Below, one piece after another: positions 8,400-16,631 of a DNA stretch of 64,000 bases (position 1 is the stretch's first letter; each line of letters opens with the position of its first letter). The DNA lies in assembly GCF_009807095.1 (NCBI RefSeq), contig NZ_WUCC01000003.1, forward strand, positions 310,001 to 374,000, given 5' to 3'. Made by a program: the position numbers and the translations under genes. The notes under the pieces were generated by a model. The model worked only from the letters and a program-made list of their open reading frames with translations. It was not told where the DNA came from and searched no databases. The stretch is from Rathayibacter sp. VKM Ac-2754 (lineage in GTDB: Bacteria; Actinomycetota; Actinomycetes; Actinomycetales; Microbacteriaceae).

Positions 8400-10279
8400 C
8401 GCGAGGTCTCCTTCGTGGCCGTGACGAGCGGTCCGCGCGCGGGCCCCTCCTCGAGGATCGCGTCGAACAGGGCGCGGGTGTACGGGTGGCGGGGGTCGGC
8501 GAAGATCGAGCGCACCGGCCCGGTCTCGACGATGCGTCCGTCGCGCATGACCGAGACGCGGTCGCACAGGTCGGCGACGACGCCGAAGTTGTGCGTGACG
8601 AGGATCATGCCCATGTCGAGCTCGGACTGCAGCTCGCGGAGCAGGTCGAGCACCTCGGCCTGCACCGTGACGTCGAGAGCGGTGGTCGGCTCGTCGGCGA
8701 TCAGCAGGTCGGGGTCGCACGAGACGGCGCCGGCGATGAGCACGCGCTGGGCCATGCCGCCCGAGACCTCGTGGGGGTACGCGTCGAAGGTCCGCTGCGG
8801 GTTCGGGATGCCCACCCGGGTGAGCAGCGCGATCGCCCGCTCCTTCGCCTCCGCCTTCGAGAGGCCCAGGCACACGCGCATCGGCTGCACGAGCTGGGTC
8901 CCGATGGTGAACGAGGGGTCGAGGTTCGACATCGGCTCCTGGGGGATGTACGCGATGCGCTTGCCGCGCAGCTTCGTCATCTCCTTCTCGGAGAGGTGCG
9001 CGAGATCCTGTCCGTCGAAGACGATCGAGCCGCCGGTGATCCGGCCGCCCTCGGGCAGCAGGCGCAGGACCGACCAGGCGGTCTGCGTCTTGCCCGAGCC
9101 CGACTCGCCGATCAGCCCGTGGATCTCGCCGCGGCGGACCGTGAGCGAGACGTCGTGCACGACGGTCTTCGTCGATCCGTCGCCCTGGCCGTAGCCGACC
9201 GAGAGGTTGGTGACGCGGAGCACTTCGGCGGCGCCGGCCTGCGAAGAACCGGAAGCGGACGTCTCCTCGTGCACGACGGTCTGCGGCGTCGCAGCGTCCT
9301 CGTCGAGCATCGTCTGGATGCCGATCGTCGAGAGGCTGGTCGGCACGGTGGCCGGCGCCGAGGCCGACTTGCGCTTCTTCGAGCGCTTGGCTCCGGAGGC
9401 GCTGCGCTCGAGCTCGTCCCGCATCGCATTGCCCAGCAGGGTCAGCGCGATCGAGGTGAGGCCGATCGCGAGGCTCGGCCAGAGCATCAGGATCGGGGCG
9501 TTGAACACGTTCGAGAAGCCGTCGTTGAGCATCGACCCCCAGGTCGGGATCGACAGGTCGCCGAGCCCGAGGAACTCGAGTCCGGCCTGGATCGCGATGG
9601 CGATGCCGGCGATGAGCGCCGCCTGGATGATGACGGGAGCGCGGACGACGGTGAGGATGTGCCGGGCGATGATCCGCCCGTTGCCGAGCCCCGAGACGCG
9701 GGCCGCGTCGACGAACAGCTCGCCGCGCACCGCGGTGACGGAGGCGTAGACCAGCCGGTGGAACGCGGGCGACAGCAGGACGCCGAAGATCGCCATCGAG
9801 AGCCACATCGACGGGCCGATGACGGCACGGGCGGCGAGGAGCACGACGATGCCGGGGAGCGCCATCAGGAGGCCGGTCGTCCAGGACGACACCGAGTCGA
9901 ACCAGCCGCCGAAGTAGCCGGCGAGCAGACCGCTCGTGACCCCGATGGCCATCGCGACGAGAAGGGCGACCAGGGCGCCGGCGAGGCTGAACTGCGTCGC
10001 GAAGAGCAGGCGCGAGAGCACGTCGCGGCCGGCGCTGTCGGCGCCGAGCAGGTGCGCGGCACCCGGCTCGGCGAGCACGTCCTGGAGCGACGCCTGGTTG
10101 GGGTCGGCCGGGGCGAGCAGGGGGGCGAGGACCGCCGAGAGGACGACGAGCACGAGGAACACGAGCGAGACGAGCCCGATCGGGTTGTGCAGGAGGCGGC
10201 GGAAGAGGTGCGTCCGGGCGGCTCGCTCCTCGACGGCGACGTCGAGGGCGGGGCCGGGCGGCGGAGAGATGGCGGTCAT
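8396..10279 (-). CDS. ABC transporter permease-ATPase fusion (DppC-DppD)
   Basis: A 627-residue single chain joining two normally separate subunits. Residues 1 to about 290 are a DppC-type permease: an N-terminal TM (LVSLVFLVLVVLSAVLAPLLAP), the GADSAGRDVLSRLLFATQFSL region, and the EAA-type loop (VDAARVSGLGNGRIIARHIL). A charged Lys/Ser/Ala linker covers about 290-345. The rest is an ABC ATPase with Walker A GESGSGKTQT, signature SGGMAQRV, Walker B LLIADEPTTALD and a C-terminal HPYTRALFDAI. The frame is continuous with no internal stop, so the fusion looks real. It overlaps both neighbours by 4 bases within the operon. Confidence 0.92.
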   Translation of the reverse strand: MTAISPPPGPALDVAVEERAARTHLFRRLLHNPIGLVSLVFLVLVVLSAVLAPLLAPADPNQASLQDVLAEPGAAHLLGADSAGRDVLSRLLFATQFSLAGALVALLVAMAIGVTSGLLAGYFGGWFDSVSSWTTGLLMALPGIVVLLAARAVIGPSMWLSMAIFGVLLSPAFHRLVYASVTAVRGELFVDAARVSGLGNGRIIARHILTVVRAPVIIQAALIAGIAIAIQAGLEFLGLGDLSIPTWGSMLNDGFSNVFNAPILMLWPSLAIGLTSIALTLLGNAMRDELERSASGAKRSKKRKSASAPATVPTSLSTIGIQTMLDEDAATPQTVVHEETSASGSSQAGAAEVLRVTNLSVGYGQGDGSTKTVVHDVSLTVRRGEIHGLIGESGSGKTQTAWSVLRLLPEGGRITGGSIVFDGQDLAHLSEKEMTKLRGKRIAYIPQEPMSNLDPSFTIGTQLVQPMRVCLGLSKAEAKERAIALLTRVGIPNPQRTFDAYPHEVSGGMAQRVLIAGAVSCDPDLLIADEPTTALDVTVQAEVLDLLRELQSELDMGMILVTHNFGVVADLCDRVSVMRDGRIVETGPVRSIFADPRHPYTRALFDAILEEGPARGPLVTATKETSR

Positions 10280-11217
10280 GAGAGTCGCACCTTCGGGTTG
10301 AGCCAGCCCTGGAGCAGGTCGATGAGCAGGTTGACGATGACGACGATGATCGCCGTGATGAGCACGAGGCCCATGACCAGCGGGATGTCGCCCTGGGTGG
10401 TCGCGGTGACCGCGACCTGGCCGAGACCCGGGATCGCGAAGATCTGCTCCACGATCACCGCGCCGCCGAGGAGGCCGATGAACTGCACCGCGAGCACCGC
10501 GAGAGCGGGGCCGCCGGCGTTGCGGAGCACGTGCTGGAAGACGACTCGGGAGGCGGGGATGCCGCGCGAGCGCAGCGTCCGCACGTAGTCCTGGCGGAGC
10601 GCGTCGATCACCGAGCCGCGGACCTGCTGCGCCACACCGGCGATGCCTCCGATCGCGAGGGCGATGATCGGCAGCGTGACGGTGGCGACCCAGCCCGCGA
10701 ACGAGTCGGTGAGGTTGACGTAGCCGGTCGGCTTGAACCAGCGGAGGTTGATGGCGAAGACCGTCACGAGGCCCAGCGCGATGAGGAAGCCGGGGATCGC
10801 GAAGCCGAGGACCGAGACCAGCTGCACGAGCTTGTCGGCCCAGCCGCGGCGGACCGCGGCCCAGACTCCGAGCACCACGGCGATGACCGCCGAGATGAGG
10901 GTGGCGCCGATGACCAGCGAGAGCGTGACGCTGACGCGGGTGCTGATGGCGGTGGCGACCGGCTGACCGGTGAACCACGAGTTGCCGAGGTCGCCGGTGA
11001 CAGCGCCGCCGAGCCAGCCGGCGTACTGGGTCCAGATCGGCTGGTCGAGGCCGAGCTGCGCGGCCCGCGCGGCCACCGCCTCCGGCGTCGCGTTCTGTCC
11101 GAGGATGCGGCGGGCGATGTCGCCGCCGCCGAGGTAGAGGAGTGCGTAGGCGACGACGGAGATCAGCACCACGAGGATGATCCCCGAGATGACGCGTCGC
11201 AGGATGAACCTGGTCAT
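10276..11217 (-). CDS. Dpp/Opp-type ABC transporter permease (DppB-like)
   Basis: A 313-residue inner-membrane permease with about six TM helices. The family N terminus (RFILRRVISGIILVVLISVVAY), the GDLGNSWFTGQPV segment and the EAA-loop (RQDYVRTLRSRGIPASRV) are present. It forms the translocation channel with the permease half of the downstream fusion. Its stop overlaps the next ATG by 4 bases. A 105-base gap with a hairpin separates it from the upstream solute-binding protein gene, a common way to lower permease expression relative to the binding protein. ATG at 11217 opens the conserved N-terminal helix. Confidence 0.93.
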   Translation of the reverse strand: MTRFILRRVISGIILVVLISVVAYALLYLGGGDIARRILGQNATPEAVAARAAQLGLDQPIWTQYAGWLGGAVTGDLGNSWFTGQPVATAISTRVSVTLSLVIGATLISAVIAVVLGVWAAVRRGWADKLVQLVSVLGFAIPGFLIALGLVTVFAINLRWFKPTGYVNLTDSFAGWVATVTLPIIALAIGGIAGVAQQVRGSVIDALRQDYVRTLRSRGIPASRVVFQHVLRNAGGPALAVLAVQFIGLLGGAVIVEQIFAIPGLGQVAVTATTQGDIPLVMGLVLITAIIVVIVNLLIDLLQGWLNPKVRLS

Positions 11218-11285
11218 CGGTGGTTCCTTCGATCGAGGAGAGCCGGCGCCCGCAGCGCCCACGAGGGCGACGGGCGGAGAAGGGG

Positions 11286-11311
11286 AGGGGCCGACCCGAG
11301 GGCCGGCCCCT
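11286..11311 (-). terminator. hairpin between binding protein and permease genes
   Basis: An 11-bp GC-rich stem with one mismatch (11286-11296 with 11301-11311) and a 4-base loop, 12 bases past the binding-protein stop. It probably acts as a partial terminator or RNA stabiliser, giving more binding protein than permease. Confidence 0.6.
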
Positions 11312-11322
11312 TCACGACCGGA

Positions 11323-12849
11323 TCAGGCCGGGGTGATGTTCCAGAGGTACGGGTAGGCGTTGCCCGTCTGGGTCTCGACCTTCGTGTTCGCATCCGTCAC
11401 GAAGCTCGACTGCTGGCGGTACCAGGGGGCGAACCAGGCGTTGTCGACGGTGTACTTGTTGACGGCCTGGACGGCGGCGGCGTAGTCGGCCTCGGGGGCG
11501 GTGCGCACGGCCTCGATCAGCGTCGCCAGCTCGGGGTCGGCGTTCTTGAACGGGTTGAAGATCGCGTTCTCGCTGAGCTCGAAGTTGATCAGCGCCCAGT
11601 CGGGGTCCTGCTGCAGCGTGAGCCAGGTGGCCGGGTACTTGGGCGTGAGCACGTCGGCGATGAAGTTGTTGCCGGCGTCGGTGTACTTCGCGGTGATGCC
11701 GACCTCCGAGAGCTGCTGCTCGATGAGGGTGAAGGTCGCGGAGCCGACGAGCGAGGAGGTGGGCATGGCCAGCTCGAAGCCGTCGGGGTAGCCGGCCTCG
11801 GCGAGCAGCTCCTTGGCCTTCTCGGGGTCGTAGGGGTAGTCGTCGTCGAGCGACTCGTCGTAGCCCTCGGAGGACGTCGGGAAGATCTGCGTCGTCGGGG
11901 TGCCGTAGCCCTGGCCGATCGCCGTGAGCAGCGCCTCCTTGTCGAACGCGTAGTTGATCGCCTGGCGGACGCGGACGTCCTTGAGCGCAGGAGCGAGCGT
12001 GCCGTCGCGGTCGAGCAGGAGGAGCCCGGTCCAGTTGAGCTCGAAGGCGTTGACGGTGAAGCCCGACGCCTCGATCTCCTTGAGGTCGTTGTTGTCGACG
12101 GTGTTGGCCGCGTTGACCTGGCCGCCCTTGATCGCGTTCACCAGTGCGGTGGAGTCGCTGTACACGTTGATCACGAGGTCGTCGTAGTGCTGCGACTCCT
12201 CGTCCCAGTAGCCGTCGCGCTTGGTGAAGGCGTAGGAGGTGCCGATGACGGTCTTCGCCGCGTCGAGCTCGTAGGGGCCGGATCCGACGGGGACCGTCTG
12301 GATGTCGGCGGACTCGAAGGCCGAGGGCGCCTCGACGAGGCCGGCGTTCTGCGTCAGGTAGAAGAGGAAGGTCGGGTTGGCCTGCTTGAGCGTGACCGTG
12401 ACGGTCGAGGCATCGGTCGCGACGGCGTCGGCGAGGTCGGCCATCTTGTTCGTGTCGGGCGAGGTGCCGTCGCGGAAGCGGATCAGGTTCTGGGCGACAG
12501 CGTCGGCGTCGAGCGTCGAGCCGTCCGAGAAGGTGACTCCGTCGCGGATCGTCAGCGTGAGGACGGTGCTGTCCTCGTTGTACTCCCACGCGGTGGCCAG
12601 GCCCTCGGTGATCGTGCCGTCGGGCTCGGCCCGGAGGACCGTGTCGTAGACGGCCTGCATGTAGGGCGACTCGTTGGCCCAGTACGAGTTCGCCGCGGCG
12701 AACGTCGACAGGGTCTGGATCGCACCGAGAGTGAGCGTGCCGCCCGAGCCCTCGGAGGATCCTCCTCCCGAGTCGGCAGCGCAGCTGGTCAAGCCGACCA
12801 TCGTGGTGATGGCGATCGCAGCGGCCGCCAGCCTCTTCCATCGGAACAT
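11323..12849 (-). CDS. ABC transporter solute-binding lipoprotein (SBP family 5)
   Basis: A 508-residue extracellular binding protein. The lipoprotein signal is clear: a basic N terminus (MFRWKRL), a hydrophobic core and the lipobox GLTSC with Cys23. A Gly/Ser-rich spacer follows, then the mature family-5 (Dpp/Opp/Nik-type) fold, with VYDTVLRAEPDGTITEGLATAW and SGPYELDAAKTVIGTSYAFTK-like segments. Members bind oligopeptides, nickel chelates or oligosaccharides; the glycosidase neighbours favour a glycoside here. It is the first gene of the transporter operon, starts 321 bases from the divergent TetR gene, and has two predicted operators (12910-12930 and 12940-12960) upstream. Confidence 0.93.
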   Translation of the reverse strand: MFRWKRLAAAAIAITTMVGLTSCAADSGGGSSEGSGGTLTLGAIQTLSTFAAANSYWANESPYMQAVYDTVLRAEPDGTITEGLATAWEYNEDSTVLTLTIRDGVTFSDGSTLDADAVAQNLIRFRDGTSPDTNKMADLADAVATDASTVTVTLKQANPTFLFYLTQNAGLVEAPSAFESADIQTVPVGSGPYELDAAKTVIGTSYAFTKRDGYWDEESQHYDDLVINVYSDSTALVNAIKGGQVNAANTVDNNDLKEIEASGFTVNAFELNWTGLLLLDRDGTLAPALKDVRVRQAINYAFDKEALLTAIGQGYGTPTTQIFPTSSEGYDESLDDDYPYDPEKAKELLAEAGYPDGFELAMPTSSLVGSATFTLIEQQLSEVGITAKYTDAGNNFIADVLTPKYPATWLTLQQDPDWALINFELSENAIFNPFKNADPELATLIEAVRTAPEADYAAAVQAVNKYTVDNAWFAPWYRQQSSFVTDANTKVETQTGNAYPYLWNITPA

Positions 12850-12909
12850 CTTCGGTCTCCAGGTTCTCCCGACTCGTCCATGAGCCGGTGCCGAGGAAGC
12901 TAACACGAA

Positions 12910-12960
12910 AAACAGATGACCCCTAGGTTTTCAGGGAAAAAACTTCCGGGCGTTAGGTTT
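12910..12960. promoter_or_regulatory. two predicted operators (sites B and C) in the divergent promoter region
   Basis: Site B (12910-12930) and site C (12940-12960) each have AAAC at one end and TAGGTTT at the other with identical spacing (AAAC-N-N11-GGTTT), set 30 bases apart, about three helical turns. They lie 61-111 bases upstream of the solute-binding protein start. The likely binder is the TetR regulator at 13171. Confidence 0.5.
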
Positions 12961-12970
12961 TCGTGATCCA

Positions 12971-12984
12971 CGTGACCGGTCACG
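12971..12984. promoter_or_regulatory. 14-bp perfect palindrome
   Basis: CGTGACC joined directly to GGTCACG, a perfect dyad 10 bases beyond site C in the same divergent region. It may be a second type of operator. A separate hairpin-forming repeat (12995-13004 with 13010-13020, CCCCGT...ACGGGG) follows. The rest of the 321-base gap holds sites B, C and D and no gene. Confidence 0.4.
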
Positions 12985-13061
12985 GGAAGCGCAACCCCGT
13001 TTCGTCCCGCGAAGACGGGGACGATTCTGAAATCCGACTACCCGCCAGTTTTTTGACTACG

Positions 13062-13082
13062 AAACCTCGACGGGTTAGGTTT
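13062..13082 (+). promoter_or_regulatory. predicted operator (site D) before the TetR gene
   Basis: AAACC-N11-GGTTT, extendable to a 7-base perfect arm pair (GAAACCT/AGGTTTC). It sits 89-109 bases upstream of the TetR start, and TAGGTT could serve as its -10. It is the most symmetric copy and supports autoregulation. Confidence 0.5.
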
Positions 13083-13170
13083 CTCGCACCGGGGGGACGA
13101 CGAGCGCTTCCCCGCCCCGCCTCACGGCGCCCGCACCACCACCTCGCAACGATGCGCCAGGAGGCACTTC

Positions 13171-13791
13171 ATGGCACTCCCCACCTCACCCCCGCGGCGC
13201 CCGCGCGGGCAGTACGCCAAGACAGCGGCCCGACGTGCCGAGATCGTCAGCGCGGGCCTCGAGGTGTTCTCGGCGAGCGGCTACCACGCCGCCTCCCTCC
13301 GCGAGATCGCCGAGAAGGTCGGGCTCAGCCAGGCCGGCGTGCTGCACCACTTCGCCAACAAGTGGGAGCTGCTCTCGGCCGTGCTCACCCTCCGCGACGA
13401 CCACTCGATCACCCGCGTCCCGAGCGGAGAGGCGGTTCCGGGAGTCGAGACCGTGCGCGCCCTGGTCGAGCTGGTCGCCTACAACACGCAGATCCCCGGC
13501 CTCGTCGAGCTGCAGTGCGTGCTCTCGGCCGAGGCGACCCACGCCGACCACCCGGCGCACGACTACTTCGCCGAGCGCTACCGCTACGTCGTCGACCTGT
13601 TCACCGCCGCCTTCGGCGACATGCTCACCCGGGGTCAGCTCGTGCCCGGAGTCGACCCGCGCAGCGCCGCCATCCGCACCGTCGCCACCATGGACGGCCT
13701 GCAGGTGCAGTGGCTGCTGCAGCGCGACTCGCTCGACATGCAGGCCGAGTTCCGCCGCAGCGTCCAGACCCTCGTCACCGTGGAGGTGTGA
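13171..13791 (+). CDS. TetR family transcriptional regulator
   Basis: A 206-residue regulator. The N-terminal HTH spans about residues 20-65 (IVSAGLEVFSASGYHAASLREIAEKVGLSQAGVLHHFANKWELL), the classic TetR arrangement with the LHHFxxKxxLL recognition-helix ending. The rest is an alpha-helical ligand-binding domain of unknown specificity. It is divergent from the ABC operon and leads a plus-strand operon with a DUF5060-type glycosidase and a nucleoside-hydrolase-like gene, so it is the natural candidate to bind the repeated AAAC/GGTTT sites and to sense the imported sugar or its breakdown product. ATG at 13171 gives a normal-length protein; GGAGG lies 9 bases upstream. Confidence 0.9.
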   Translation: MALPTSPPRRPRGQYAKTAARRAEIVSAGLEVFSASGYHAASLREIAEKVGLSQAGVLHHFANKWELLSAVLTLRDDHSITRVPSGEAVPGVETVRALVELVAYNTQIPGLVELQCVLSAEATHADHPAHDYFAERYRYVVDLFTAAFGDMLTRGQLVPGVDPRSAAIRTVATMDGLQVQWLLQRDSLDMQAEFRRSVQTLVTVEV

Positions 13792-13793
13792 GC

Positions 13794-15545
13794 ATGGCGT
13801 TCACCCGCGACTCGACCCTGGGCACCGTGCTCGATCACGCCGACGCGGCCGTCGTCGTCCGGCGGTTCGCGCCCGGAGTCGTCAACTCGCCGCTGCTCGT
13901 GCAGCTGCGCTCCGCCCCGCTCGGCCTGGTCGTCGGCATGGACCCGCTGCTGAAGACCGACCCGGCCCGCGAGGAGTCGTTCTGGGCGGCGCTCGGCGCG
14001 GTCGACGACTCCGGAGTCGCGGCCCCGCGCCCCGAGCGCGTCGCGGTCGTGCCCCGCGACGACTACGACGACGCGCCGCGGGGCTCCGCGCGGCTGCGCT
14101 CCAGCGTCTCCGGCACCGTGCAGGCGCCCTGCGAGATCGTCGTCGACGGCCCCTCGCACGGCAACCCGTTCGTCGACGTCGAGTTCTCGGCCGAGTTCCG
14201 GCTCGGCGATCTCGTCGTGCGCGCCGGCGGCTTCTACGACGGCGACGGCGTCTACCGCGCCCGCTTCCTGCCCCGCGAGGCGGGCACCTGGAGCGTCACC
14301 ACGGCGTCGACCGCGCGCTCGCTCGACGGCCTCCGCGGCACCGTCGTCGTCGAGGCGGCGCTCCCGGAGGCGCACGGCCCGGTCCGCGTCGCCGACACCT
14401 TCCACTTCGCCCACGAGGACGGCACGCGGCACGTCCCCCTCGGCACGACCGCCTACGCCTGGACGCACCAGGGCGCGGCCCTCGAGGAGGCGACCCTCGC
14501 CACGCTCGCGGAGGCTCCGTTCACCAAGGTGCGGATGTGCGTCTTCCCGAAGGCGTACCTGTACAACACGAACGAGCCCGACCTGTACCCGTTCTCGCGC
14601 GGTGCGGACGGCGAGTGGGACTTCGACCGCCCCGAGCCGGCGTTCTTCCGCCACCTCGAGGAGCGCGTCGCCGACCTCGCCCGCCTCGGGATCCAGGCCG
14701 ACCTGATCCTCTTCCACGCCTACGACCGCTGGGGCTTCTCGGACATGGGGCGCGCCGCCGACGACCTCTTCACCCGCTACGTCGTGCGGCGGCTGGCCGC
14801 GCATCCGAACGTCTGGTGGTCGCTGGCCAACGAGTACGACCTGCTCTGGTCGAAGTCGGTCGACGACTGGGAGCGGCTCGCCGCGATCGTCGTCGCCGAG
14901 GACCCGGTGGGGCACCTGCTCTCGATCCACAACTGCTTCGGCTTCTACGACTACACGCGCCCGTGGATCACTCACGCGAGCGTGCAGCGGATCGACGTCT
15001 ACCGCACCGCCGAGAACACCGACGCGTGGCGCGAGGAGTGGGGCAAGCCCGTCGTCATCGACGAGTGCGCCTACGAGGGCGACATCGACCAGGGCTGGGG
15101 CAACATCACCGGCGAGGAGATGACCCGGCGCTTCTGGGAGGGCGCCGTGCGCGGCGGCTACGTCGGGCACGGCGAGACGTACCTCAACGATCGCGAAGAG
15201 CTCTGGTGGTCGAAGGGCGGCGAGCTCGTCGGCGACAGCCCCGCGCGGATCGCGTTCCTCCGCCGCCTCACCGCCGAGATGCCGGACGGGCGGATCGACC
15301 CCCTGCCCTCGGACTGGGACGCCCCCTGGGGCGGATCGGGTGGCGTGCAGCTGGTCTACTTCGGCTTCAACCGGCCGAGCTTCCGGACGATCGTCCGCGA
15401 CCCCGCAGACGAGTGGATCGTCGACGTCGTCGACACCTGGGGCATGACCGTGTCGCGCGTGCCGGGGGTGTTCTCGGGATCGTTCCGCGTCGAGCTGCCG
15501 GCGCGGCAGTTCATGGCGATCCGGCTGACGAAGGTGCTGTCGTGA
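13794..15545 (+). CDS. DUF5060/DUF4038/DUF5605-type glycoside hydrolase
   Basis: A 583-residue putative glycosidase with no signal peptide. Residues 1 to about 95 are an unassigned helical N-terminal segment. About 100-195 is a beta-sandwich resembling DUF5060 (EIVVDGPSHGNPFVDVEF). About 200-480 is a TIM barrel resembling DUF4038/apiosidase-like enzymes (GTTAYAWTHQ, KVRMCVFPKAYLYN). The C terminus has a beta domain like DUF5605. Candidate catalytic glutamates are in SLANEYD and in VVIDECAYEG, the right places for a retaining clan-A enzyme. The ATG is 2 bases after the TetR stop; an in-frame GTG at 13788 overlapping that stop is an alternative. Context implies breakdown of the ABC-imported glycoside. 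Confidence 0.82.
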   Translation: MAFTRDSTLGTVLDHADAAVVVRRFAPGVVNSPLLVQLRSAPLGLVVGMDPLLKTDPAREESFWAALGAVDDSGVAAPRPERVAVVPRDDYDDAPRGSARLRSSVSGTVQAPCEIVVDGPSHGNPFVDVEFSAEFRLGDLVVRAGGFYDGDGVYRARFLPREAGTWSVTTASTARSLDGLRGTVVVEAALPEAHGPVRVADTFHFAHEDGTRHVPLGTTAYAWTHQGAALEEATLATLAEAPFTKVRMCVFPKAYLYNTNEPDLYPFSRGADGEWDFDRPEPAFFRHLEERVADLARLGIQADLILFHAYDRWGFSDMGRAADDLFTRYVVRRLAAHPNVWWSLANEYDLLWSKSVDDWERLAAIVVAEDPVGHLLSIHNCFGFYDYTRPWITHASVQRIDVYRTAENTDAWREEWGKPVVIDECAYEGDIDQGWGNITGEEMTRRFWEGAVRGGYVGHGETYLNDREELWWSKGGELVGDSPARIAFLRRLTAEMPDGRIDPLPSDWDAPWGGSGGVQLVYFGFNRPSFRTIVRDPADEWIVDVVDTWGMTVSRVPGVFSGSFRVELPARQFMAIRLTKVLS

Positions 15546-16468
15546 GCGGCGTGCCTCCGCGGGTCCGCGTGATCTCGGACAACGACTACTCCGGCGACCC
15601 CGACGGACTGGTGCAGCTGGCGCAGCACGCGCTGTCGCCCTCGGTCGAGCTCTCGCTCGTCATCGGCTCGCACCTGCGACCCGACGACCCCTTCGACCCG
15701 TCGGGCCGGTCGGCCGACAACGCGGCCTCGGCGGCGCGCACGGTGCTCGCGCTCTGCGGGCGCTCCGAGGTGCCGGTGATCGCCGGGTCGAACACGGCTG
15801 CCACCGAGCCGTCCGCCGCCGCCCACGCGATCGTCGCGGAGGCGCTGCGCGAGGATCCGCGCCCGCTCTACCTCTGCGCCGGCGCCGGCCTCACCGAGGT
15901 CGCGGCGGCCCTGCGCCTCGAGCCCGCGATCGCCTCGAGGATGACGCTCGTCTGGATCGGCGGCCCCGAGCATCCGTCGCTCGCCTCTCCCCCGCCGGGC
16001 GCGATGCCGATCGAGTACAACCTGCTCATCGACGTGCCCGCCGCCGCCGAGGTCTTCGCGTCGGAGCTTCCGATCGAGCAGTTCGCGCGCGACTCCTACC
16101 GCCAGGTGCTCGCCTCGACGGCCGAGCTGCGCGTGCGGATGCGCGGCGCGGGCGCCCTGGGGCGCCACCTCTTCGACGCCCTCGGCGCGGTGTCGGTGAT
16201 GGGGGCCGCTCACGGCCTGAGCTTCGGCGAGACCTACGCGCTCGGCGACAGCCCGCTCGTGCTCGCGACCGCGCTGCTCTCGGCGTTCGAGCCCGACACC
16301 TCGTCGAGCCGCAGCGTGCGCGTGCCGCGGCCGGGGATCTCGACCGGCGGGCAGTACGTGCCGGGGAACGGCGGGCCCGACGTGCGGGTGTACACCGCCG
16401 TCGACACGCGGCTGCTGCTCGAGGACCTCTACGCGAAGCTAGCGCTGGCGGGGCTCGACGCGCCCTGA
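15542..16468 (+). CDS. nucleoside hydrolase-like protein
   Basis: A 308-residue protein with the inosine/uridine nucleoside hydrolase fold signature: an N-terminal ISDNDYSGDPDGLVQLAQ that replaces the usual DxDxxxDD calcium/ribose site, a glycine-rich YLCAGAGLTEVAAALR, and IWIGGPEH-like strands. The altered acidic motif (DNDYSGDPDG) suggests a related glycosidase rather than a standard purine nucleoside hydrolase. Its GTG start overlaps the preceding stop (GTGA), so it is translationally coupled to the DUF5060-type enzyme and probably acts on the same N- or O-glycoside. A double hairpin follows the stop. Confidence 0.75.
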   Translation: MSGVPPRVRVISDNDYSGDPDGLVQLAQHALSPSVELSLVIGSHLRPDDPFDPSGRSADNAASAARTVLALCGRSEVPVIAGSNTAATEPSAAAHAIVAEALREDPRPLYLCAGAGLTEVAAALRLEPAIASRMTLVWIGGPEHPSLASPPPGAMPIEYNLLIDVPAAAEVFASELPIEQFARDSYRQVLASTAELRVRMRGAGALGRHLFDALGAVSVMGAAHGLSFGETYALGDSPLVLATALLSAFEPDTSSSRSVRVPRPGISTGGQYVPGNGGPDVRVYTAVDTRLLLEDLYAKLALAGLDAP

Positions 16469-16478
16469 CCTGCGGAGG

Positions 16479-16531
16479 CGCGCCCGACGCGACCGGGCGC
16501 GGAGCGGGGCCTCGGTGCCGGCTGAGCACCG
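16479..16531. terminator. double hairpin terminator
   Basis: Two stems in series: 7 bp (16479-16485 with 16495-16501) and 6 bp (16513-16518 with 16526-16531). They lie between the convergent nucleoside-hydrolase-like gene and the amidase gene. Confidence 0.6.
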
Positions 16532-16534
16532 GTC

Positions 16535-16620
16535 CGCGTCCACTCGCTCACGGCAGCGGCGGCGACTGGACCTCTAGGGGGCCCCGATGCGGATGCAGGA
16601 CGCGAACGGCGTCCACTCGC
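16535..16620. repeat. short repeats GCGTCCACTCGC downstream of amidase
   Basis: GCGTCCACTCGC occurs at 16535-16546 and 16609-16620, and an inverted 12-base version (CGAGTGGACGCC) lies at 18053-18064 on the other side of the amidase gene. CGACTGGAC also recurs near 16564 and 18127. Function unknown. Confidence 0.4.
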
Positions 16621-16631
16621 GTCCCCGGGGG

